A stretch of DNA of 64,000 nucleotides from Fragum whitleyi. Lineage: Eukaryota; Mollusca; Bivalvia; Cardiida; Cardiidae. The position numbers were made by a program, and so were the translations under genes. The notes beneath the pieces were generated by a model. That model worked only from the letters and a program-made list of their open reading frames with translations. It had not been told where the DNA came from and ran no database searches. Positions 54,946-64,000 of this stretch are shown here, one piece after another. The stretch covers positions 32,386,693 through 32,450,692 of the forward strand of contig OX411549.1 of NCBI GenBank assembly GCA_948146395.1. The letters are read 5' to 3'. Position 1 is the first letter of the stretch; each line of letters begins with the position of its first letter.

Positions 54946-55761
54946 TGTCTTTAAACATCTTCTCCTCCTTAACCGGTTGGCCACTCGTGATGAAACTTGG
55001 CAGGGATGTTCCTTGCGTAAAGCTCTACCAAAGTTATTCAAATAAATGAAATCCACCCTTAACTCTCCCTTTACCCTAAACAAAAAGGGTGTAAATAGGA
55101 AAATCTTCAAAAATCTTCTTCGCTGAAGGCAGAAGGCAGACAGCTTTCATATTTTGTATGTAGCATCATCTAATGGACCTCTACCAAGTTTGATCATATC
55201 AAGACCTAGGGGTCACATTTGGGCTCCACCTGGGCGCAACCCTTTTTACATAAAATCAAATAGCAAAAATCTTTAAAAATCTTTTTCTCTGAAACCAGAT
55301 TGCAGAAAGCTTTCATATTTGGTATGAAACATCATCTAGTAGGCCCCTACCAAATTTGTTTATATCAAGTCCCTGGAGTCATATTTGGGCTTTGTCGAGG
55401 TGCATCCCTTTTAACCCATCTGAGCATGAATGATGAAATTAGGAAAATCTTCAAAAATCTTCTTCTCTGAAACCTGAAGACAGACAGCTTTCATATTTAG
55501 TATGTAGCATCATCAAATGGACCTCTTCCAAGTTTGTTCATATCAAGACCCTGGGATCACATTTAGGCTCCACCTGGGTTCATCCCTTTTTACATAGAAT
55601 CAAAGAGCGAAAAGGCACATCCTTCTTGCTCTTGGCTGAAAACATTCCATGGTATTGATCTTATGTGAAATTATCTCCTTGTTGACATCTGCCTATTTAC
55701 TTAATGTGAGGGGGTCAGAGAGACTCAGGTAAGCGATCTAGGACCATCATGGTCCTCTTGT
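54946..55761 (-). repeat. Second Helentron-like element, about three units (inverted)
   Basis: CTTTAAACATCTTCTCCTCC then units with AAATCTTCAAAAATCTTCTT and GGCAGACAGCTTTCATAT near 55100, 55265 and 55445. It ends CTCAGGTAAGCGATC..GGTCCTCTTGT. The left terminus appears lost into the previous element. Confidence 0.65.
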
Positions 55762-56967
55762 ACGAGGGTTGTCCAGAAAGTTCGTAGACAGTCTGAAAAT
55801 TTCATTAACTACTTCCATTTTATTCACAATTCTTCTGTTAATCACTACCCTTACTATCACTGACTTCATACTCGGAGAAAAATCTTCAATAATTTTATTG
55901 ACATGTATTTGACAGTTGCCTTAGCAACCCCACCTAGCGGTACCCGGAGCACGTCGAAATTATAAACAATTACCGATAACGATTCAATACTAACATATTT
56001 TTTTCGAGGGAAAGATCTTTTGAGAATATCAAAAATAATATGTATTTATTGAGCACCATTTTTGTGTTTTATCTTGTACTATTTTCAAAGTGATCTCTTT
56101 ATAAATACTCGAATGAATGAAGAATGATATAGCAAACTGTGCGCGAGATGGAACGGAAAATGACCCCGTAAGACGTTGCGGTGGAGCTGCGTCTCATATG
56201 CATTTTTCTTTAGAATCCGGGAAACGCGAAGAATATCACATCTGAACCTCTTATAACAACTACAGGAACGAATTGTAAATCTTTCTTAACATATGGTATT
56301 TTTTTCTGTTGAAAATTTCCAGTAACTAACAATAAATGATATTTAGCAAAGCTGCTTCAATGCGAAGCCTGCTGTTTACCTGGGAACTTCATTATGACGA
56401 AACGCCGTCTGAATTAAAAAGGCTTTGAGACCGAAGTTTTATAGTAGTTAAAAAGTCGTCCTTCAATGATAAGTGAACAGTTCGAATAGATGATAGTCGA
56501 TAAACATTATATGAATTGATTTTTAATGAAATTCTGTTTTGATAATTGAACAATACAGACAAATGAGTTATGCGCGTTTTTGGTTTGGCTTTAAAGAAAA
56601 CTACCGTTACAGGACTGACAGGCATCCGGGATACTCATAACCTTAATTTGCCTTAGCTAACAGCAGTGGTTGAGACATTTATGGTTAATTTGTGGTATAT
56701 TGAAATTCAGTCAAATTTCAATGATTTCTTGGATTAATGTAATATGATTGCAAAACAGAGCGGCATAATTCGGAGTTCATTTTTTCCCTGAATATTAGCA
56801 ATACACTTTTTTTTCTAAAGGTGGACAATGCTTGCTATTATCAAATCATATAATAATATAACGGGTTGTTTGAAATAAAGTCAAAGTATCGATAAATAAC
56901 TGTAATTATTGCTATTAGATTGGACTAAAAGAAGCTGTATTTTTATTTACGTCGACGTTGTATTTAA

Positions 56968-58270
56968 GGGGGTGTCACACCACAGCGTATGAGGGTAACG
57001 TATGCCTAGCGTATAGAATAAAGACAAAATCTTGTTCATACGCACAACTCTTCGGCGTAAACCCCCGCCATCGACAAGAAATCATTTTAAACGTATGGCC
57101 AGTGTATGAGCAGCGTTAAAGTAGCGTATGGCCAGCGTATTATCAGCGTATGCAAAACGTACATGTGCGTTTACAAGCGTATTTGTAACGTACAACACTG
57201 TATGAGAAGCTTATGCCAGCGAGCGAGTAACGTATGGCTAACGTATGTAAGCGTATGACTAACGTATACAGCGGTTATCATCAATTATGAGGCAGTTCCT
57301 TCAGTCTGGAAGTAGACACTCAGCAGTAAGGATACCAGGAAAACGTTGTAAAGGGAAGGTAAAAGAAGTGTTTCTTCATCGGCTAAAGAAAAGAGTGATG
57401 GTACTCAACAAAAGAAAGAAGACGAAAATGCTGTTCAGTACAGATCTAGATCTTCATCGCCAGTCGATGAAGATCAGTCACTAGATACTTCCCTGACCTT
57501 GGAAGACGATTCTTCCAGGTCATCTACGCTGGCAAGTTAAAAAATGCCAAAAAGAGGTCGTGTAGCCTCTCAACGGAAGAAGAGGACCAGATGCTTGATT
57601 CTAATTTCTTAACTCAACCAAGAGCTGGTCATAAAGATTGAAATGCTACCGTCCCCCAATCCAAGGTTTAACCTTGTTGTTTTCCTCTACCTTCGTCTCC
57701 CATGTCTTCTTTTTTCAACATAATATAAGGTTAAATGGTGCTGCATCCATCTTCTCTGTGTTGAGCTAGATCTACAACTGACTTATTTATATAAAGTAAA
57801 TGTTTAAAGCCGATTCGCTTTTGTGAACACTAATTTCAATAGAGCTGTGATCATACCATTGGTTGGTCAAATTAGCGAAATTAAGTCCTAAAAGTTCCAA
57901 ATATATATATTATGTCTGATAGAATTTTAGTTTTCTGTCAGCTTATGACAAGCGTACTTGACCTATGAGTAGCATTCGTGTAGCGTATTGACCTTATGCA
58001 TACCGTATTAGTAGCGCACCTCTAGCGTATAGACCGTATGCATACCGTATGAATAGCGTATATTCTATACGCTGGCATACGCTGAATTTTTTTTAACCTG
58101 TCAAAAAATATTTTTTGGCCTCTGCGTATAAGAACGTATACCAACGTATACCAGCGTACTTGTAACGTACACGACTTATGAGTAACAACCCCTAGCGTAC
58201 ACCAGCGTATGTGAGCGTATGAGCATACGTTCGCCATACGCTGTGACATACGCTGTGGTGTGACAGCCCC
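56968..58270. mobile_element. Nested TIR element, 1.3 kb, built of GCGTATG repeats
   Basis: The ends GGGG.TGTCACACCACAGCGTATG are inverted and match at 22 of 23 bases. For about 280 bases inward both arms consist of degenerate GCGTATG/AACGTATG copies pointing inward from each end. The unique middle (57280-57940) holds a Ser- and acid-rich reading frame. No transposase is recognised and no clear target duplication was found. Confidence 0.65.
57287..57653 (+). pseudogene. Possible captured coding fragment inside nested element
   Basis: MRQFLQSGSRHSAVRIPGKR starts one frame. The neighbouring frame then reads SSSAKEKSDGTQQKKEDEN, AVQYRSRSSSPVDEDQSL and DTSLTLEDDSSRSSTLAS to a stop. A third reads KKRSCSLSTEEEDQMLDSNF to a stop near 57640. 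The composition (Ser, Asp, Glu, Lys) is that of disordered protein. The frame changes imply decay or unrecognised introns. Function unknown. Confidence 0.35.
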
Positions 58271-58643
58271 ATTACGTTGTGCGTTACAGCGTCAGTTTGT
58301 GCTCCGGGCTAACCAACATGCCTTTACAAAATTTTATGTAATTTCATTAATTACAAGAGGATCTCCTTGAAAATTTGCATATCGGCTCTTTGAATAATCT
58401 TTAATATTGACGCGTAGTGGTTTTAAGCCATAGTCATACAGTATGTATGTACTAGATGATGTCTACGAACTTTCCGGACAACCCTCGTACATTGGTATTC
58501 ATTGTTGAAACAAGCTGTATGTGCAAACATCTAGACTGGCTCCCGTCCCACTGATCTGAAGTATTAAGAAAAAGCCAATTCAACTTGAAAAATAATGATT
58601 TCTTATGAGATTATATTTCTCTGACTGGCAGATCAGTGTCAGT

Positions 58644-59520
58644 TTTTAGCTCCACTGGCTGAAAGCCACTGGGGCTATTGTCATGGCGTTGTGTCCGTCG
58701 TGCGTCCGTCCGTCCGTCCGTCCGTCCGTGCGTGCGGTCGTAAACTTTTTCTTTAAAAATCTTCTTCTCAGAAACTACTGGATGAATTTCAACCAAACTT
58801 CACAGGAATGATCCTTGGGTGACCCTCTTTCAAAGTTGTTCAAGAAATTTTGATCCAATGAAAAACATGGATTTAATGGGCGTGGCTAATTTCCAAATAT
58901 GGTAAAAAGTGAGTTTTCTCAGATTCTAATTGATGGATACCAATGAAATTATACATGAATAATCCTTGGGTGACCCTTTATCAGTCTACCAAAAATTATT
59001 GTGATCGGATGATAAATATGCATTTTATGAGCGGAGGTCATTTCACTATATGTTATATAGTGGAAACTTTGAAAATCTTTTTCTCAGAATGTAATTGATG
59101 GATATCAACCAAATTTCACTGGAATTATCCTTGGGTGACCCTTTATCAGTGTACCAAAAATTGTTATGATCGGATGATAAATATACATTTTATGGGCGGA
59201 GGTCATTTCTCTATATGTTAAATAGTGGAAACTTTGAAAATCATTTTCTCAGAATGTAAGTGATGGATATCAACCAAATTTCACTTGAATGATCCTTGAG
59301 TGACCCTTTATCAGTCTACCAAAAATTATTGTTATCAGATGAAAAATATGTATTTTATGGGCGGAGGTCATTTTTCAATATGTTATATAGTGGCATTTTT
59401 GAAAATCATTTCAACATCAGTAGAACCCAAACTATCTTAAAATCTAGTCAAATCTAAGATTTGCTTTTTCAAGAATTTCAAGCCTGTGGAGCGACTCAAG
59501 CCATTCATGGCTTTCTAGTT
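58644..59520 (-). repeat. Helentron-like element, inverted copy of 20252-21493 with three units
   Basis: TTTTTAGCTCCACTGGCTGA, (CCGTCCGT)n, then TGACCCTTTATCAG at 58971, 59136 and 59301 (165-bp period), ending CGACTCAAGCCATTCATGGC..TTTCTAGTT. Confidence 0.8.
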
Positions 59521-59707
59521 GAGAATATGGGATGTAATTTGAAATAGTGAAACATGAGTGGTGTACCTTATTTAACACTATATGACAGCCTGGGAGCCAG
59601 GCAACTTCAACAAACATCATATATTACAAAAAGGGATGGAAGAGTACTGCTATATAGCTACACAGAGATTAAGAAATTATAATAAAAATTCTGGACATGC
59701 ATATATC

Positions 59708-59846
59708 GATGGCTCAGTGCAAAACAATTGTAACTGCCTATAAACATATAATCAGGTCCCTTAATCAAAGTGGTCACTCTAACAATATCAACTGTTCCTC
59801 CTACAAAAGGAGGAATATTACAGATTCCTCATGACAAGAATTAATT
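59708..59846. repeat. MITE-D half hairpin and MITE-A end
   Basis: GATGGCTCAGTGCAAAACAA..TGCCTATAAACATATA stops before the right arm. After 40 bases, CTACAAAAGGAGGAATATTA and CTCATGACAAGAATTAA are a worn MITE-A end. Confidence 0.5.
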
Positions 59847-60194
59847 ATCTACTGTCCTATAATGGACAGCTCTCATTGAAACCCAAGCTGGTCCTTTTTT
59901 GCACTGCTGACTTATACATGAGAGATCAATTGCAAATTGAATAAGTTGTGAGTCATACAAAAATGAACAGATGTCACAAATTTTTATCGCCTTTATAGTC
60001 TGTTTGACTTCTATAAGGACCAATGTTTTCATCAATTTCACAAAAATACCTTGGCAAAAATGTTTTGTATTTGGCCATATCTTAATTTTAGCTTAATACC
60101 ATTCCAAAAATTAATTTTTGAGGATAAATGGTTTTAATACAATGATTTCGTCTATCTAGTTAATGTTAATAATTTCGTATTTTCTGCTCTTTAA

Positions 60195-60392
60195 CACGAG
60201 GGGTGGATAAGGCTGTTTAGCTGTAAGAAATTGTAAACATATAGTAAAAAGACATGGTTTTAAATCACTATAATTCCTTATTTGGACATGCTAATTAACA
60301 TTAAGACGATCAAGTCAGTTTAAATTTAAATCTCACGTGATTTGTACCGTTATGATTTGCCTGTTTGTTAGGTTTTCCTCGTGAAGATTATT
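60195..60392. repeat. Dispersed repeat shared with 36620-36836
   Basis: GATAAGGCTGTTTAGCTGTA, CACGTGATTTGTACCGTTAT and TTTTCCTCGTGAAGATTA. The ATG and splice-donor-like bases of the 36-kb copy are absent here. Confidence 0.55.
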
Positions 60393-60891
60393 ATCAATAT
60401 CTGGTCAAATGGTTTTGTACAAAGACAGGATATAGTAAGTTTGATATCCCTAACATGTAAATTATACGGACAAAATTTATTTCATAAATATACTCGATTT
60501 TATACAAAAAAGGCTCACTAAAACTGTTCACTTTTGACTCAACCCCTATGCAAATCAGACCTAATCTTGGAGAGGCATTTTGCTGCTCCATTTATTATAG
60601 ATACAACAAGGTATGAAGGACCAGGAGTTAACATGTAGACGGACGGACAAAATCATTATTTCATTTAAAAAAATTCTGAAGAAACATAATTCTTCATGGT
60701 ATGGAAAAATTGAAAAGACTTGCAAAAATTACTTTTCACCAATTCATATTCCAGAATTTTGGCCAAATGTTGGTCAATATATAAAAGTAAAACAGACTAT
60801 ACTCTTTATAATTGCTTCAGAAAATGGATGGGTACTTAATGAAAGCTACCTGTCCATGTTATGTATTGCATATAGCTCCTAAAAGTGTTTA

Positions 60892-61145
60892 TTAACCCTT
60901 GTCATGCTGAACCCGAAATATTCCTGCTTTGACAGGAGGTAAAGAATAAGATCAGACTGCACATATGTGCAGTCTGAGCTTAAATTCATATCACCTGAAT
61001 TTCATTTTTAAACGAGAAAGGTGTAAAAACACTGCATTTATGAAATCAATTCTCACTCACTTTAATTTTGGTAACTTCCAGTGCTTTAAGTACTTTGATT
61101 TCACATTTGTTTTGCAAATATTTTTAATCAGCATGACAAGGGTTA
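60892..61145 (+). repeat. MITE-A copy
   Basis: TTAACCCTTGTCATGCTGAA to TCAGCATGACAAGGGTTAA, near-complete. Confidence 0.75.
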
Positions 61146-61399
61146 AGAGAAATATGGTATGTAGGTGTCTACCTTGAGAGAAAAGTATGCAGCCAGTCAT
61201 GGGCTTGAACCCTATATGCAATCTCTCATAAATATGTGTGAATTCAACTCATGACATTTATCCTTTTTTCACTGGAAATTCATCCTCAAATTTCAGGACA
61301 GCAGCATTATTCAAAGCTTTTACATCAATAAATGCACATTATAGTCTTATAACCAACGCAGTCACAGATAAAGTCACACATAAAGAGAAAAACAAGCAG

Positions 61400-61482
61400 C
61401 CAGTCTGGGGTACAAACCTGAAGCCTTTCTGTTTGGCTTACTGGGCAAGTACTCTACAGACTGAGCTACCTGGCCGCCTACA
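61400..61482 (-). repeat. tRNA-like SINE head (minus strand)
   Basis: Reversed: CCAGGTAGCTCAGTCTGTAG, then AAAGGCTTCAGGTTTGTACC. A and B boxes at tRNA spacing, but the anticodon arm is over-long and the acceptor stem poor. Confidence 0.45.
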
Positions 61483-61511
61483 TGCAATCTCTAATAAATG
61501 TGTGCAAGTTT

Positions 61512-61866
61512 GACCCCCTCCCCCCATTACAGGTTTGTAGGACAACGTGGGGAACATCTGAACATCAAAATCAGAGGGCAAAAAGCACTGAAAGTACTAA
61601 CTGTAGGTCAATTTTTATTTGAAAAAGTAAATCTATTGACAATTCTGGTTTGAAAGTGAAAAACAGGTGGTATAGACTAACATCAGACTGCACATATGTG
61701 CAGGCTGAGGTTTGTCTGTAGCTCCTGCCAAAGCAGGAATATTCCGGGCTCAGCATGACAAGGGTTGAACCAGAAAAAATAAAGAAATTATATTTTTACC
61801 CAACAACCCCCCCCCCCCCCCTCCTTCCCCTACAGGTTTGTAGAACAACATGGGGAACATCTGACA
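61512..61866 (-). repeat. MITE-A copy flanked by 48-bp direct repeats
   Basis: ACAGGTTTGTAGGACAACGT at 61529 returns as ACAGGTTTGTAGAACAACAT at 61833, each followed by GGGGAACATCTGA. A MITE-A body, whose right end is CAGCATGACAAGGGTTGA, lies between them. Confidence 0.6.
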
Positions 61867-62611
61867 TTCTGTAACCTATATAATTGGATCATGACTGCAG
61901 AACACAAAAACTAAAGCAGCTACTCTGTGGTAATAATAAATGCGCCAAGTTCATTTATAAATCAAGTAAATCTAACCCCTTGATATATGAGTGGCAGATT
62001 TATTATTATTTTTCTTCTCAATTTACAGCTTTTCTGTCTTGAATCTTTATAAATTCTTGCCTAATGAATTAAGTGATGAACAGAGTATCTGTTGATTTCA
62101 TTGAGGTATAAAACTAAAAACCTTAATATACTGTGTGATAAAATACCAAGCGGATTCATTCATAAGTGGCATTGAATTTTTAGCATCATACCTCCATTAA
62201 ATCAACAAATACTATCTTCAAAGTCAAACCCTGTAAGTTATATACTCAGATGAAAAAGTTTATTCAGTAGTTTCGTTTCTCATCAACGCAGACAAAACTT
62301 GAAATGTTATTTTGTGACTTTTATGCATTGATTGATTGATCAATGATTACCTTGATTCTGTAAATTTTGCAACGAGCTAGCTGGTGTAAAGACTGAAACA
62401 AAGGAAAGAAGAAATTCATTAGGTGCACTTGCTGCACTAAACACTAATTAGTTTTATTGGGTGTGGAGATGATCTTAATTTTAAAACCCTAATGGCCAAT
62501 TAGAAGTTAAAACCTCAGTATCAATGTTAAAGTTTAAGGTCAGAGCTTGAGGATAGATTTTTTCAAAGGGAGAATGTCAAAGTAAGTATATTTTCAGATA
62601 CATTTAGGGGT
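61867..62611. other. Gene-free stretch
   Basis: AT-rich, no recognised feature before the SINE at 62612. Confidence 0.4.
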
Positions 62612-62890
62612 CATGGTCATAGTGCAGTTGGTAGCGCATCGGACTGTCAATCTAGAGGTCCTGGGTTCAATCCCCGACAGCAGCACACATCCTTTCCGAC
62701 TATTTGTGTACCACCAACGGGTTAATAATTGTAGATCTATCTGGGATAGCAGCTGGAGACTAGGAATGGGAGTGGTGGTAGTACTTATTGGTGTGAGAAA
62801 TACCAGAAATCCATTGTTAGGTGCTCCAGCCGCTGCAATATGATGGAAATAATGCTAAAGTGGCATAATACCCCATTCAAACAAAAGATA
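62612..62890 (+). repeat. S2 SINE, best head
   Basis: GTGCAGTTGGTAGCGCATCG and GAGGTCCTGGGTTCAATCCC, good A and B boxes. CCAGAAATCCATTGTTAGG and a CCCATTCAAACAAAAG tail. Confidence 0.8.
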
Positions 62891-63635
62891 CATTTACCTG
62901 TTAGAAAAAGCATCCATTACATAAATCTGTCAAGGAATCTTACAGAAATTCCAAGGTAGAGGAGCCATCGATAAGAAACTTTGGATATCAGTTAAGATAT
63001 ATCCTATCTCTAGAAATTATTACCACTGAACGAATAATACCATCTTCTTTGGCATCTTCATAATGTTCCCTTTATCAGATAATATTTTTGTAGGCCTTGA
63101 ACTAGATTTAAAGAATCATTGACAAGGCAAAGAATCATGTGCCAATTCTGATTATTATCTAATGGGGAAGGGGGAGGTCTGAGCCCCATAGTTACCTTAA
63201 CCTGATAGAGATCCCTAAAGAATTTACAAAGACAATTACGATTACAAACTATCTGTATTTTAGTCTAAGAACAAGGTGGCAAATTGTCACAAGATATGCC
63301 ATCTCACTGCTAGAAGTCCAAGAATGAAAACCAAGAAAGGGAAATAACATAAAAAAAAAGTTACGGTTCTTGTGCACCACACATCGGCACATGATAATCA
63401 TGAGAGGAACATGACGGTGACCAAGTTTCTATAGTCCATCTGACATAAGGTGACAGAGTGACGCCACTGGTGATCACATGATATGTCCCGTCTTTCAAGA
63501 AATGAATAAAAAAGGGTATTAAAGTACAACCATGGAACTTGAAAATTACTATTACATAGTCATTGGAATGTAAGACTTCGATTAAAACTCATGATTAATG
63601 AATTTCTTTCTGCTCGCAAAATTCATGTGCTGTGT

Positions 63636-63955
63636 TTCTCCTTATAAACGCTCCCAGGAGCTATACTTATTATGCATGGTCAGGGAGCTTTTATCTAGTA
63701 TGCATTTTCTGATTTAAGAAAAAAAAAACCATTAAAATTGATGGAGTTATGCCCTTTTCCCTTTAATTTAAGTTGAATTTTCTCTAAACAATCACATAAA
63801 TGATTGTTTAGAGGAAATTCATCTCAAATTAGAGAAGAAGTCTCAAAAAGTTCCTAAAATTGAAGCATTTGAATTGGGTTTTTCGTATTAAAAAAAAGAG
63901 GGATGCTACTATAAGATAGGGCACTATTATAAAGGGAAATAAGGTATGTTGTGTT
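63636..63955 (+). repeat. MITE-E, intact copy
   Basis: TGTTTCTCCTTATAAACGCT to CACTATTATAAAGGGAAATA with inner CTCTAAACAATCACATAAAT..TGATTGTTTAGAGG. It serves as reference for the broken copy at 7281/8833. Confidence 0.7.
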
Positions 63956-64000
63956 TGGAGCATCATTATTCGGTAAAAAAAGTAACAGAAAACTTACAGC

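Larger units (their letters stand above)
55763..58487. mobile_element. Mariner-like element, 2.7 kb, with nested insertion
   Basis: The 27-bp inverted ends CGAGGGTTGTCC(A/G)GAAAG.. differ at one base and are bounded by TA on both sides (55761-55762, 58488-58489). This is the target site and end sequence type of Tc1/mariner transposons. Near 56185 the plus strand reads VELRLICIFL, stop, NPGNAKNIT, like a mariner transposase N-terminal helix. Near 56380 it reads TWELHYDETPSELKRL, like the W..H..PE block after the second catalytic Asp. Both are short and broken, so the transposase is dead and deleted. Confidence 0.7.

Overview
The window looks like a bivalve mollusc nuclear genome, probably a clam; the species call is inference. 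The reasons are: AT-rich sequence with spliced genes; elements with about 160-bp tandem cores and ACGG/GGACGGACAGAC-type microsatellites, as in the Pearl/CvA and Helentron-like elements known from bivalves; many tRNA-headed SINEs; and dense short palindromic elements. There are no bacterial operons, rRNA genes or CRISPR arrays.

Only two host genes can be supported, and both are made of exons too short to stand out as long open frames. (1) POMP, the proteasome maturation protein (UMP1 family), lies on the minus strand. Four consecutive coding exons at 7256-7162, 6234-6174, 5155-5054 and 3863-3770 have correct splice sites and compatible phases. The last C-terminal exon is off the left edge. 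A four-codon first exon near 18.96 kb is a tentative candidate. (2) A compact plus-strand gene at about 28.7-29.64 kb has a noncoding 5' exon and two coding exons (29030-29108 and 29439-29545). Together they encode 61 residues with an N-terminal hydrophobic segment, followed 71 bases after the stop by AATAAA. Its family is not recognised.

Layout. 0-2.6 kb: Pearl/Helentron-like tandem-repeat elements. 2.6-19 kb: POMP exons and introns with SINEs and MITE-like palindromes, plus a LINE endonuclease fragment that splits a MITE at 7.55-8.83 kb. 19-25.3 kb: more MITEs and three rolling-circle-like elements. 25.5-28.3 kb: a 5'-truncated LINE tail between two 137-bp direct repeats, split by a 2-kb transposon with 10-bp terminal inverted repeats. 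28.4-29.7 kb: the small gene. 29.9-53 kb: no gene seen, mostly SINEs, hairpin elements and a 160-bp tandem element at 40 kb. 53.1-59.5 kb: adjacent Helentron-like elements, a 2.7-kb mariner-like element with TA target sites that contains a second TIR element, and an inverted copy of the 20.2-kb element. 59.5-64 kb: MITEs and SINEs.

The two genes have no evident functional link. Most of the sequence is layered transposon debris, and the clearest biology beyond the genes is the order of nested insertions, several with readable target-site duplications. All calls come from reading the sequence by eye; nothing was searched against a database.
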